NCBI RefSeq assembly: GCF_944324505.1
Contig: NZ_CALUWO010000007.1
Span: 1-58,559 of the forward strand
Origin: an uncultured Desulfovibrio sp.
Lineage (GTDB): Bacteria > Desulfobacterota > Desulfovibrionia > Desulfovibrionales > Desulfovibrionaceae
Direction of reading: 5' to 3'
Length of the DNA: 58,559 nt
The number at the start of each line of letters is the position of its first letter. The first letter of the stretch is position 1. The notes below the pieces were generated by a model, which worked only from the letters and a program-made list of their open reading frames with translations, was not told the DNA's origin and did not search any database. The translations under genes were made by a program, and so were the position numbers. Below are positions 16,466 through 25,071 of this stretch, piece by piece.

Positions 16466-17697
16466 GCCTCAACGTCAGCTTTTCCCGCAGCCGCAAGTTT
16501 GCGGGCCGGCGGCTGCACCTGGGCATCTGCGGGTCCGTGGCCTGCTATCGCATGACGGATGTACTGCGCGCCCTGCGCGGCATGGACATTCACGTTTCCG
16601 TTACCCTGACCAGGGGCGCACGCCAGTTTGTGACGCCGCTGCTCTTCGAGGCCCTGGGCGCCATGCCCGTCTATGGCGACATGTTCGCCCCCGGCGATGA
16701 TCCCTTTGCCCATCTGGAACCGGGCCAGCATGCCCAGGCCATGATGGTGGCGCCGGCCTCGGCCGATGCCCTGCGCCGCCTGGCCCACGGGGCGGCCTCG
16801 GACATGCTGTCGGCCCAGGCCCTGGCCTTTGACGGCCCCCTGCTGGTGGCCCCGGCCATGAATCCCCGCATGTGGCAGCATGCGGCCACGCAGGAAAATG
16901 TGGCCACCCTGCGCCGGCGCGGCGTCCATATTCTGCTGCCGGACAACGGCGCCGCCGCCTGCGGCGATGAGGGGCAGGGCCGTCTTGCTCCGGTGCCGCA
17001 TCTCTTCTGGAGCGCCCTGCGCTGCCTTGCACCGCAGGATTGCGCCGGCCGGCGCGTCATGGTCACCATGGGACCCACCCGCGAAGCCTGGGACGGGGTA
17101 CGCTTCTGGAGCAATCCGTCCAGCGGACAGATGGGGGCGGCTCTCTGCACCGCTGCCTGGCTGCGCGGCGCGGCGGTGACGGCCATCTGCGGCCCCGGCT
17201 GCCCGGAACTGCCGCCCGGCGTGCAACGGCTGGACGTGCTTTCCGCACAGGACATGTTTGCGGCGGCCTCCTCCTGCTGGCCCAGCATGGACATGGGCCT
17301 TTTTTCCGCAGCTGTGGCGGACTTTTCGCCCGTGCCCTACGGCGCGGCCAAATTCAAGAAAGACAGCGCCGCGGAAGGCTTTTCCATAGCCTTCCGCCCC
17401 AATGCCGACATTCTCAAAACCCTGGCCGCCCGCCGCCAGCCGCATCAGAAGGTGCTGGGCTTTGCCGCCGAAACCGCGCCGGACATGGACAGCCTCATGG
17501 AACTGGCCAGGGCCAAACGCGCCCGCAAGAATGCCGATGTGCTGGCGGGCAATCGCGTCAATACCGCGCAAAGCGGCTTCGGCACGGAAACCAACAGCAT
17601 GGCCGTGGTGGACCGCCATGGTCAGGAAGCCATCTGGCCCCTGCAAAGCAAGGCCGATGTGGCCTGGGAGCTGATCTCGTGGCTTTTGCGCTGCTGA
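16462..17697 (+). CDS. coaBC: Bifunctional phosphopantothenoylcysteine decarboxylase / phosphopantothenate-cysteine ligase
   Basis: 411 residues from a GTG that overlaps the preceding stop. The N-terminal flavoprotein half (CoaC) has LGICGSVACYR, VAPASADALRRLA (PASANT-like), LLVAPAMNPRMW and ACGDEGQGRLAP with the active-site Cys. The C-terminal half (CoaB) has VTMGPTREAWDGVRFWSNPSSGQMG, SAAVADF and KFKKDS (catalytic Lys pair). It makes 4'-phosphopantetheine from phosphopantothenate for CoA synthesis. Confidence 0.95.
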   Translation: MSLNVSFSRSRKFAGRRLHLGICGSVACYRMTDVLRALRGMDIHVSVTLTRGARQFVTPLLFEALGAMPVYGDMFAPGDDPFAHLEPGQHAQAMMVAPASADALRRLAHGAASDMLSAQALAFDGPLLVAPAMNPRMWQHAATQENVATLRRRGVHILLPDNGAAACGDEGQGRLAPVPHLFWSALRCLAPQDCAGRRVMVTMGPTREAWDGVRFWSNPSSGQMGAALCTAAWLRGAAVTAICGPGCPELPPGVQRLDVLSAQDMFAAASSCWPSMDMGLFSAAVADFSPVPYGAAKFKKDSAAEGFSIAFRPNADILKTLAARRQPHQKVLGFAAETAPDMDSLMELARAKRARKNADVLAGNRVNTAQSGFGTETNSMAVVDRHGQEAIWPLQSKADVAWELISWLLRC

Positions 17698-18473
17698 ATC
17701 CGCTGGCCGCGCCGTGGCAGCATCTGGGCCTGCGCTATCTGCTGGCCCCGGCGGATCTGCCGCCCGAGCTGTCCCTCTGCGGCAGCAGCAGCGAAACGGC
17801 GGCGCCCGCCCCTTCCGGCAACAGGAGCGCGCCTGTGCCGCCTTCTGCCCCGGCCGCACGCCGGCCAGGGCGTCCGGCTCCCCAGCCTGCCGCCGCGCCG
17901 GCGGATAGCAGACCGCACGCCGCCCCACAAGCAGACCGCACACCCTCTGCCCGTGCCGGGCATGCCTGGCAGCCGCTGGCCCCGGCGCTCTGGCCGGATG
18001 CCTGGCAGCAGCGCCTCCGCCAGACGCGGCCCGGCCGCATCGTCTGGACCTACTGGAATCTGGGCAATGACCTGAGCGGCGTGGAAACCCCCGGCCGGCA
18101 GCAACGCAGCGCTTTCTTTCAACGGCTGCTCCAGGCCCTGCACCACCCCGCGGGCAGCCATACCTTCTGGCCCGTCTGCCTGCCCGCATCCGGCCAGCCT
18201 GCGCAGAACGGCCCTTCCGCGCCACAGCCGCAGGCTGATGTCTTCTGGTCCGGCCTGCCCCGCCTGGGAGCGCGCGGCGTTGTGATCATGGGATCGGCCG
18301 CCGTGGATGCCGTGCAGCTTCCCGGCAGCCTGCGGCCCCTGCAACACACCATCTACCGGGGGCACCGGGTCTGGGTGCTCTGGGATGTGGACAATATGCT
18401 CAGCGAAAGCCAGCGCTACAGCCAGATGCTGGCCATGCTGCGTCAGGCCCTGCATCCGCTCATCTACAGGTAA
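17679..18473 (+). CDS. Hypothetical protein, Ala/Pro-rich linker and conserved C-terminal domain
   Basis: 264 residues from a GTG (17679) inside the end of coaBC, with GGGAG 8 nt upstream. The N-terminal ~90 residues after APWQHLGLRYLLAP are Ala/Pro-rich and probably disordered. The C-terminal ~130 residues look folded (RIVWTYWNLGNDLSG, ARGVVIMGSAAVDAV, RGHRVWVLWDVDNML). I do not recognise the family. Position in the coaBC cluster and overlap suggest co-expression only. Confidence 0.65.
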   Translation: MAFALLNPLAAPWQHLGLRYLLAPADLPPELSLCGSSSETAAPAPSGNRSAPVPPSAPAARRPGRPAPQPAAAPADSRPHAAPQADRTPSARAGHAWQPLAPALWPDAWQQRLRQTRPGRIVWTYWNLGNDLSGVETPGRQQRSAFFQRLLQALHHPAGSHTFWPVCLPASGQPAQNGPSAPQPQADVFWSGLPRLGARGVVIMGSAAVDAVQLPGSLRPLQHTIYRGHRVWVLWDVDNMLSESQRYSQMLAMLRQALHPLIYR

Positions 18474-18476
18474 CAC

Positions 18477-18848
18477 ATGTTTACAGCCATCAGCCTCATG
18501 CTTGCCGGCATGCTTGCCGGCTTTCTGCTGCGCCGCGTGACCTGGCTTGCCTGCCTGCCACGGGCCATCACGCCCACCATCCTGCTCATGCTCTTTGTGC
18601 TGGGCATTGCCGTGGGCGCCAATGACACCCTCATGGGCAACCTGCCCACCCTGGGCGGGCGCGCCCTGGCCCTGACCCTGGCCGGTGTGGGCGGCAGCCT
18701 GCTCTGCGTTCTGGCCATCCGCCGTTTCTTTCCCGGTGCAGAAGCCGGACGCCATGCCGGCCAGACCGCCCCGCAGGACAATGACGCCCTGAACACGGCC
18801 TTCCAGGACGGTCCCCGGCCGCCGCATCACGAGGAGAAGCGGGCATGA
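18477..18848 (+). CDS. LysO-type exporter, N-terminal half
   Basis: 123 residues with three hydrophobic helices (~2-18, 28-47, 62-79). FTAISLMLAGMLAGFLLRR and ILLMLFVLGIAVGANDTLM match the first (DUF340-like) part of the LysO lysine exporter, which in most bacteria is one ~300-residue protein. The tail after ~85 is hydrophilic. An ATGA overlap leads into the gene for the second half. Confidence 0.8.
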   Translation: MFTAISLMLAGMLAGFLLRRVTWLACLPRAITPTILLMLFVLGIAVGANDTLMGNLPTLGGRALALTLAGVGGSLLCVLAIRRFFPGAEAGRHAGQTAPQDNDALNTAFQDGPRPPHHEEKRA

Positions 18849-19444
18849 GCGGCAGCCTGACCATCCTCGCCTGTTTCTGCCTGGGCGTCCTGCTGTCATG
18901 GCTGGACCTGCTGCCGCACTCGCTGGCCGATGCCGATGCCACCCTCTATGTGCTGTATGCCCTCATGCTGCTGGTGGGCTTTTCCATTGGTTATGACCGG
19001 CGCCTGGGGGAAATTCTGCGCACGCTGCGGCCGCGCATCCTGCTGCTGCCCCTGGCCACCACGGTAGGGACCTTTCTGGGATCGGCGGTCATCAGCCTGT
19101 TTCTGACCTACCGGCTCAGTGACTGCCTGGCCGTGGGCGCCGGCTTTGCCTATTATTCCCTGTCCTCGGTATTCATCACCCAGTACCGGGGCGCAGAGCT
19201 GGGGACCGTGGCCCTCATGGCCAATATCATGCGCGAACTCATCACCCTGCTCTTTGCGGGGGTCATGGTGCGCTGGATCAGCCCCCTGGCGCCCATTTCC
19301 TGCGGCGGCGCGTCCACCATGGACACCACCCTGCCCATCATCACCAAAACCGCCGGACAGCAGTGGGTCTTTGTCTCCATTGTGCATGCCATGATCATTG
19401 ACTTCAGCGTGCCGTTCTGGGTGACGCTGTTCTGCACCTGGTAA
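18845..19444 (+). CDS. LysO-type exporter, C-terminal half
   Basis: 199 residues with six or more hydrophobic helices. LLVGFSIGYDRRLGE, GAGFAYYSLSSVFITQ, LGTVALMANIMRELITLLFAGVMVR and CGGASTMDTTLPIITKTAGQQ are the conserved substrate-path motifs of LysO, which exports L-lysine (and its toxic analogue thialysine) from the cytoplasm. Adjacent genes encoding the two halves would need to assemble into one transporter. Confidence 0.88.
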   Translation: MSGSLTILACFCLGVLLSWLDLLPHSLADADATLYVLYALMLLVGFSIGYDRRLGEILRTLRPRILLLPLATTVGTFLGSAVISLFLTYRLSDCLAVGAGFAYYSLSSVFITQYRGAELGTVALMANIMRELITLLFAGVMVRWISPLAPISCGGASTMDTTLPIITKTAGQQWVFVSIVHAMIIDFSVPFWVTLFCTW

Positions 19445-19457
19445 AAAGGAGGATTCC

Positions 19458-20150
19458 ATGCCCCGCATGCGTTCCATCAAGGCCGACCTGCGCCGGCTGC
19501 TTGATGCGCCGGACTGGCGCGATCACCTGCATGACATTGCCGCCACCGGTCTTGCCGGCGTCGGCCCCCTGCTCTCCTTTCTGCTGCTGGACCCGCTGAC
19601 CCGGCACAAGGCCGCCGTGGCCCTGGGCGCCGTGGTGGCCGGCCTGGAAAAGGCGCATCCCGAGGCCGTGCGCAACATCATGCGCCGCCTCATGTGGCAG
19701 ATGAACGAGGAATCCGGCAATATCGGCTGGGGCATTCCCGAAGCCTTTGCCGAAATATGCTGCGCCTGCCCGCTGGCGGCCAAAGAATTCCACCGCGTGC
19801 TCATTTCCTACATCATCGAGCTGGAAAAGGACGACAATTTCTGCGACCACAACGTGCTGCGCCGTTCCTGCTTCTGGGCCGTGGGCCGTCTGGCCCAGGT
19901 GCATCCCGACATGGCCCAGTGGGCGCGCCCCTGGCTGGTGCGCGGCCTGGATGACGAGGACATTCCCTGCCGGGGCATGGCCGCCTGGGCGCTGTATCAG
20001 CTGCCCCCGGACATCATGACCGCACCGGCCCTGCGCCGTCTGGCGGCTGCCGGCTATACGGAATGCTGCGAGGTTTTCGACGGACAGCAGCTGCACACGG
20101 TAAGCGTCAGCGACCTGGCCGCCGGCAAGGGGCCGTCCTGCCGCGCATAG
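19458..20150 (+). CDS. HEAT-like repeat protein (DVU0298-like)
   Basis: 230 residues behind AAAGGAGG. All-helical: LHDIAATGLAGVGPLLSFLLL, HKAAVALGAVVAGLEKAHPEAVRNIMRRLMWQMNEESGNIGWGIPEAFAEICC and RSCFWAVGRLAQVHP read as HEAT-type repeats, with several Cys (ICCACPL, CDHN, CCEVF). It resembles a family known from Desulfovibrio genomes under the locus-derived name DVU0298, of unknown function; that naming is from memory. It follows the LysO pair by 13 bp. Confidence 0.7.
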   Translation: MPRMRSIKADLRRLLDAPDWRDHLHDIAATGLAGVGPLLSFLLLDPLTRHKAAVALGAVVAGLEKAHPEAVRNIMRRLMWQMNEESGNIGWGIPEAFAEICCACPLAAKEFHRVLISYIIELEKDDNFCDHNVLRRSCFWAVGRLAQVHPDMAQWARPWLVRGLDDEDIPCRGMAAWALYQLPPDIMTAPALRRLAAAGYTECCEVFDGQQLHTVSVSDLAAGKGPSCRA

Positions 20151-20257
20151 GCCGCACGCCGGCAGACTCCCGTCGTCTCCCGGCACGCCCGCGTGCCTGG
20201 CCGTCATGATCTGCGGCCCGCTCGCACCGCAGGCCGCTGCCCGCCTGCGGCCCTGCC

Positions 20258-21853
20258 CTAGGACTTGCGCGGGCAGGAAAGGTGCAGAAAGTCCACTTCC
20301 GGCACAGGGCTGACGCGCGGATCCCGCACAAAGACGTGCCGCTTCCAGTTGAGCAGGGCATGGTTGATCTGGGCCATGTCCACATAGTTGAGCAGCACCT
20401 GATGGCGGTCCGTCATTTCCCGCAGCATGCGCAGGGCCGCCACGCCCCCGGCATGCAGACCGTCCAGCATCTCGCAGTCGCCGGAGCCGAAGCGTCTGGG
20501 ATCCGTAAAGTCCATGACGTCCACGCCCCTGTCCAGCAGCGCCTGCCGCAGGGCAAAGAGCTGCGGCCAGCGGGATTCCTGCGCCCGCAGCATGTCCAGC
20601 ACCGGAGCCGCCACCGGCGGCAGCACCACCAGGGTCTGTATGCCCCGCGCCCGCAGCCGGCAGATGATTTCGGCAAAGGTTTCCACCGCCTCCGCATCCA
20701 GCGCCGCCACGGGGGCAAACTCGCCGCGCCCTTCCCTGGCCCGTGCCAGCGTGGCCGCAAAGCCCCTGTCCGCCGACGGACGCACCCCGGTGGGAATGGC
20801 CACATCCCTCCAGGCCCCGTCAGGCCCGAAGCCCTCGCCATAGACCTGGGCCAGCAGACCGTAGCGCCCATCCCGGCCGCCTGTCAGCAGATGCAGGGCC
20901 GGCAGGGGCGGCACCTCGCCGGACAACACGGCGGCCCACAGGCGGCGCAGCCTGGACGGCCCGTAGCCAAAGGGGTCCTGCGGCGCCTGACGCCAGAGGG
21001 GCACTGCCTCCCGCTGCGGGACAAACCACCAGAAGTCCGCCCCGATGATGACCACCTGGGGGCGATGGCCGCGTACCAGGGCATCCACCACGAACCGCAG
21101 GTCAGCAAGGCCGTGCACCGCGCCCCCCATGTTCACAAAGGGCCGGCTGAAAACATCCCCGTTGAAGCGGGCCATGCGCCATGACCCCAGCACCGCCACG
21201 TCCGGCCTGACCGCCTCGTACAGCCGCAGCTTGTACAGCAGCACGCCGTCCGCCGCCGGGCTGCCGCCGGGAGCGGGCGCCGCCATGGGACGCTGGACCA
21301 GAACGGAGCCGAACAGCACAAAGTCTCCGGCAGCCTGACGGGCCACCACCGCGTCCAGCGCCGCATCGCCGCTTTCGGCCAGCCACCAGCAGCTCAGGGG
21401 CCAGAGCGTCAGACACAGCACCAGCACCCAGCGCACCAGCATCCTGCCGTAACTGCGGCAGAACAGCCCGCCCGGTGATCCTGCCACCGGCGCTCCCGCC
21501 GGCGATGCCGTTGCCCCGGGCACATCATCAGCCGAGGCCCCGTCCTCCGGCGCAGCCGCCTCTGCATGGGCGCTGTCCGGCGTCGTGTCCGACAGGTCAG
21601 CGGCGTCCGGCTGTTCGGCGTCAGGTTTTTCGGCATCTGGCCTGTCCGGGGCTGACGCCTCCGGCAGCACGTCCGCCCCCGCTGCGCTGTCCGGCACAGC
21701 CGTCCCTGTCGCCGACGGCACGGCCTCTGCCGTCGTCTCCGTCCGTTCTGTCCCGTCCGGCATCTCATTGTCCGCAGGGCTGACCGTCTCCTCCGGCGTC
21801 ACGCCGCCGGCAGCCTGCGCAGCAGCGGGATGGTCCCGCGTTTCCATGCTCAT
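20258..21853 (-). CDS. AlgJ/AlgX-like SGNH acyltransferase partner
   Basis: 531 residues. Residues 1-~125 are an acidic Ala/Pro/Asp low-complexity region with short repeats (PDAEKPDAEQPDAADL), then one membrane helix (VRWVLVLCLTLWPLSCWWLA) and a periplasmic SGNH-like domain: VAVLGSWRMARFNGD (likely catalytic Ser), VVIIGADFWWF, TLVVLPPVAAP and MLDGLHAG (likely Asp/His). Such proteins take the acyl group exported by the adjacent MBOAT protein and acetylate a cell-surface polysaccharide. The two genes are 12 bp apart. The long N-terminal extension is unusual for the family. Confidence 0.82.
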   Translation of the reverse strand: MSMETRDHPAAAQAAGGVTPEETVSPADNEMPDGTERTETTAEAVPSATGTAVPDSAAGADVLPEASAPDRPDAEKPDAEQPDAADLSDTTPDSAHAEAAAPEDGASADDVPGATASPAGAPVAGSPGGLFCRSYGRMLVRWVLVLCLTLWPLSCWWLAESGDAALDAVVARQAAGDFVLFGSVLVQRPMAAPAPGGSPAADGVLLYKLRLYEAVRPDVAVLGSWRMARFNGDVFSRPFVNMGGAVHGLADLRFVVDALVRGHRPQVVIIGADFWWFVPQREAVPLWRQAPQDPFGYGPSRLRRLWAAVLSGEVPPLPALHLLTGGRDGRYGLLAQVYGEGFGPDGAWRDVAIPTGVRPSADRGFAATLARAREGRGEFAPVAALDAEAVETFAEIICRLRARGIQTLVVLPPVAAPVLDMLRAQESRWPQLFALRQALLDRGVDVMDFTDPRRFGSGDCEMLDGLHAGGVAALRMLREMTDRHQVLLNYVDMAQINHALLNWKRHVFVRDPRVSPVPEVDFLHLSCPRKS

Positions 21854-21865
21854 GCGTCTCTCCCG

Positions 21866-23398
21866 TTACCAGAGCCAGGGAACAGCCGTGCGGCCCGGCA
21901 GAAGCAGCAGCGACACGATGGTCAGCAGCACCAGCAGCAGCGCCCACAGGCGGCGATTGACGCGCCGGCGGGCATCTTCCAGCGCCGGCGCCCCTGCCGG
22001 TCGCGAACCGTCACGATGGCCCAGCACCAGTTCCCGGCTGTTGGGCAGCGCCCAGACAAGCAGCAGACCTGCCAGGGGCGGCAGCAGGGCGGACCAGCCG
22101 TGCACATAGCCATGCGGCAGCACACGGTCCAGCCAGGTGGCGGCCGCTGCCGGCTCTCCGCCGTGCAGGCCCAGCATGCTGCCCACGTAGTGCACGGCCG
22201 TCTGCGGGCTGTCGGCAAAAAAGATTACCCAGCTCACATTGAGGCAGACAAAGGTCAGCAGCACACACAGGCCGTGCAGGGGCGGCAGGTCCAGCGCATC
22301 CTGTACCGGCGTGCCGTAGACCAGACGCCGGAAGGCCTGATTGCCGCACAGCAGCAGACCATGCAGCAGGCCCCAGAGCAGAAAGCACCAGCCCGCTCCG
22401 TGCCACAGGCCGATGAGGCTCATGCTCAGGACCAGGGCCAGATACTGCCGCGCCCGCCCGTGTGCTCCGCCGCCCAGGGGCAGATAGAGGAAATCGCGCA
22501 GCCAGGCGGCCAGGGTCATGTGCCAGCGTCGCCAGAAGTCCACAAAGCCCGTGGCCTTGTAGGGGGAATCAAAATTATCCGGCAGCCGTATTCCCAGCAG
22601 CAGACCCACGCCCACGGCCATGTCGGCATAGCCGGAAAAGCTGAAATAGATATGCAGGCTTTGCGCCACGCTGCCCAGCCAGGCCTCCGCCGGATGCAGG
22701 GGCCAGCCCTGTGACGCGGCCTGAAACAGCGGTGCGGCCACACGGTCCAGGGCATCGGCCATGATGACCGTCTTGGCCAGCCCCATGACCAGCAGCGTCA
22801 GCCCCTGGGCAGGCAGCAGGTCATGGCACAGCGCGGGGACATGGCCGACAGAGCCGTCCTCCCGCGCCGGGAGCAGTCGTTCCAGCTGTTTCTGCCACGG
22901 ACCGCCACGCAGCAGCGGCCCGCCCAGCACGCAGGGAAAGAAGAGGGAAAAAAGCGCATGCCCCAGCGGGCCGCCGGGGTGTACCTGACCACGATACACG
23001 TCCACCAGCCAGGCAATGATGACCAGAGTCACAAAGGGCAGACCGGGAGGCATGGCCCAGACGGCAAGGGGCCAGTCATGCCCCGTCAGGGCGCCCAGCT
23101 CCCCTGACAGCCAGGGCAGATAGCGCAGCACGCACAGCGGCAGCAGGGCCAGCAGCACGGCCCAGACAAGGCGGCTGCGCCGGGGCCGGGCCGCCACCAG
23201 CAGCCCCAGGCACCAGGCCAGGAGCACATAGGCCAGCATGCCCAGCAGCGGCCCGGCACCAAAGCGGGCATACCAGAGCAGCGATGCCGCCAGCAGAAAG
23301 AGGCGCAGGCCCTGCGGGGCCAGCGCGGCCGTCAGCCGCTGCCCCAGCAGGCACAGCGGCAGAAAAAGCAGAAGAAAGGAAAGGGAGGCAAACAGCAT
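21866..23398 (-). CDS. MBOAT-family O-acyltransferase (AlgI-like)
   Basis: 510 residues with about 11-12 hydrophobic helices. The MBOAT core is clear: FPCVLGGPLLR, SLHIYFSFSGYADMAVGVGLLLGIRLPDNFDSPYKATGFVDFWRRWHMTLAAWLRDFLYLPLGG and SLIGLWHGAGWCFLLWGLLHG with the catalytic His. It passes acetyl groups across the inner membrane to modify an exopolysaccharide or envelope glycan. No polysaccharide synthesis genes are adjacent, so the acceptor is unknown. Confidence 0.93.
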   Translation of the reverse strand: MLFASLSFLLLFLPLCLLGQRLTAALAPQGLRLFLLAASLLWYARFGAGPLLGMLAYVLLAWCLGLLVAARPRRSRLVWAVLLALLPLCVLRYLPWLSGELGALTGHDWPLAVWAMPPGLPFVTLVIIAWLVDVYRGQVHPGGPLGHALFSLFFPCVLGGPLLRGGPWQKQLERLLPAREDGSVGHVPALCHDLLPAQGLTLLVMGLAKTVIMADALDRVAAPLFQAASQGWPLHPAEAWLGSVAQSLHIYFSFSGYADMAVGVGLLLGIRLPDNFDSPYKATGFVDFWRRWHMTLAAWLRDFLYLPLGGGAHGRARQYLALVLSMSLIGLWHGAGWCFLLWGLLHGLLLCGNQAFRRLVYGTPVQDALDLPPLHGLCVLLTFVCLNVSWVIFFADSPQTAVHYVGSMLGLHGGEPAAAATWLDRVLPHGYVHGWSALLPPLAGLLLVWALPNSRELVLGHRDGSRPAGAPALEDARRRVNRRLWALLLVLLTIVSLLLLPGRTAVPWLW

Positions 23399-23462
23399 GT
23401 TCCCCTCTGGAACGGGGCAGACAGCAGACCGCGCCGGCGGCGAAAAGACGGCGCCATGAAAA

Positions 23463-23482
23463 ACGCGCCCCGGAGGGCGCGT
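23463..23482 (-). terminator. Terminator of the HU/IHF-like gene
   Basis: Minus-strand stem ACGCGCCC/GGGCGCGT with 4 nt loop followed by a T-run, 20 bp after the stop at 23502. Confidence 0.75.
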
Positions 23483-23501
23483 CAGACAGGAGCGGAGCTG
23501 C

Positions 23502-23789
23502 TCAGGAATTCATTTCCGCGCGGAATTTGCGCGACAGGCGAAAAACCACCACCCGACGCGGCGGGAGCGTGATGGACTCGTCCGTCTGCGGGTTACGCCC
23601 CTTGCGGGAAGCCTTGTCATAGGATTCAAACTTGCCGAAGCCGCTGATCAACAAGGCACGATCCTTCTTGATGGCCTCCTTCATGATTTCAAGGAGCTTT
23701 TCCACGACATTCTTCACATCCACACGGTTCTTGTCCGTGCTTTCGTAAATACGCTCGATGATATCCGCTTTGGTCAAGGTCTTGTTCAT
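23502..23789 (-). CDS. HU/IHF-family DNA-binding protein
   Basis: 95 residues: TLTKADIIERIYESTDKNRVDVKNVVEKLLEIMKEAIKKDRALLISGFGKFESYDKASRKGRNPQT plus PPRRVVVFRLSRKFR. The GFGKF turn, the DNA-clasping arm RKGRNPQT and the C-terminal helix are all present. It is closer to IHF-alpha than to HU in the arm and tail. It bends DNA and assists recombination and transcription, including sigma-54 promoters such as the one in this window. Single gene with its own terminator. Confidence 0.93.
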   Translation of the reverse strand: MNKTLTKADIIERIYESTDKNRVDVKNVVEKLLEIMKEAIKKDRALLISGFGKFESYDKASRKGRNPQTDESITLPPRRVVVFRLSRKFRAEMNS

Positions 23790-23849
23790 GACTTCCCCTA
23801 GTGATGAAGCGTCTTCACAGGTGATGGCTTTTCCAATATGGTATGTAAA

Positions 23850-23873
23850 AAACCCCTTACAGGCAAGGGGTTT
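23850..23873 (-). terminator. Stem-loop with T-run upstream of the IHF-like gene
   Basis: Minus strand: AAACCCCTT, loop GCCTGT, AAGGGGTTTTTTAC. It has the form of an intrinsic terminator but stands 61 bp upstream of the IHF-like start, inside the probable leader. It could stop antisense transcription from the radical SAM gene or attenuate the IHF-like gene. Confidence 0.55.
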
Positions 23874-23919
23874 CTCCGCTTTTGCAAACAGTCATTTCCT
23901 TCTGTCAGGCCTGTCGCCC

Positions 23920-25071
23920 ATGCCCTTTGCAGCCTTTTCCCTTGTCTGGCCCCCTGCCCCTGCCGGTCCTGCCATTGTGCCCGTTTTTCTGCCCTTTGCC
24001 GGATGTCCGGCACGCTGCCTCTTCTGCGCACAGGACGTGCAGACAGGCCAGCCCCCCCTGCCTCTGCCCCGCATCCTGCGACAGGCCCGGCAGCGCCTGC
24101 TGGACCGTCAGGCACAGGGGCGCCCCCCGGCGGAACTGGCCTTTTATGGCGGCACCTTCACGGCCCTGCCCGCCCCCCGGCGGCAGCTCTGCCTGCGCTT
24201 TGCCCGGCAGCAGTTGCGTCAGGGCCGTCTGGCGGGTCTGCGCTGTTCCACCCGGCCGGACTGCACTGCCCGGGAATGCCTCCGGGAACTGCGGGACTTC
24301 CACTGCCAGACCGTGGAGCTGGGCATACAGAGCTTTGCAGACACGGCCCTGCGCACCAGCCGGCGGGGCTATGACCGCCGGACGGCTATGCAGGGCTGTC
24401 GGGCCGTGCGCCAGGCCGGGCTGCGCCTGGGGGTGCAGCTCATGCCCGGCATGCCGGGCAGCACGGTGGCGGATTTTCTGGAGGATGTGCGCCTGGCGCT
24501 GGACCTGGGGGCAGAGCTGCTGCGCTTCTATCCCTGTCTGGTGCTGGACGGCACGCCCCTGGCCGGACTGTGGCGGCAGGGCGCTTTCCGGCCCTGGGAA
24601 CTGGACCAGACCCTGGAGGCGCTGGCGCAGGGCTATCTTCTGGCGCAGGCCGCCCGCGTTCCCGTTGTGCGCATGGGGCTTGCGCCGGAAGCGGGCCTGG
24701 CAGAACATGTGCTGGCCGGCCCCTGCCATCCGGCACTGGGCGCACGGGTACAGGCGCTGGCCCTGCTGCATGCCGTGGACAACGCCCTGCGGCAAGCCCG
24801 CCGGCATGGTGGACTGCCCGCTTCCGCAGCGCTGGACGTGACCCTGCCCCGCCGCCTGCAGGGCATGTACGCCGGGCATGGCGGCGAACTGCGCCCCGCC
24901 TGGGCCGCGCTGGGGGTGACCCGCATCGGCTTTCACGCGGACCGGCAGCGCATCAGCATCCGTCCGCTCACTGCACCGGATGAACAGCCCTCACCCGCAT
25001 GCGAAGACGTTTGCGTTGACCTTCCTGTCCGCGGCAGGCACGCTGCAAGACAGCCAAGGAGTTTGCCATGA
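23920..25071 (+). CDS. Radical SAM protein (Elp3-type N-terminal fold)
   Basis: 383 residues from MPFAAFSLVW. The SAM cluster motif is GCPARCLFCAQ (C-x3-C-x2-C), followed by AFYGGTFTALP, RCSTRPDCT, VELGIQSFADTALRTSRRGYDR and GLRLGVQLMPGMPGST, the standard blocks of the Elp3/oxygen-independent coproporphyrinogen-like radical SAM superfamily. No acetyltransferase domain follows, unlike Elp3. Target unknown. It overlaps sdaA by ATGA, so the pair is co-translated; this may be only an economy of space. Confidence 0.85.
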   Translation: MPFAAFSLVWPPAPAGPAIVPVFLPFAGCPARCLFCAQDVQTGQPPLPLPRILRQARQRLLDRQAQGRPPAELAFYGGTFTALPAPRRQLCLRFARQQLRQGRLAGLRCSTRPDCTARECLRELRDFHCQTVELGIQSFADTALRTSRRGYDRRTAMQGCRAVRQAGLRLGVQLMPGMPGSTVADFLEDVRLALDLGAELLRFYPCLVLDGTPLAGLWRQGAFRPWELDQTLEALAQGYLLAQAARVPVVRMGLAPEAGLAEHVLAGPCHPALGARVQALALLHAVDNALRQARRHGGLPASAALDVTLPRRLQGMYAGHGGELRPAWAALGVTRIGFHADRQRISIRPLTAPDEQPSPACEDVCVDLPVRGRHAARQPRSLP

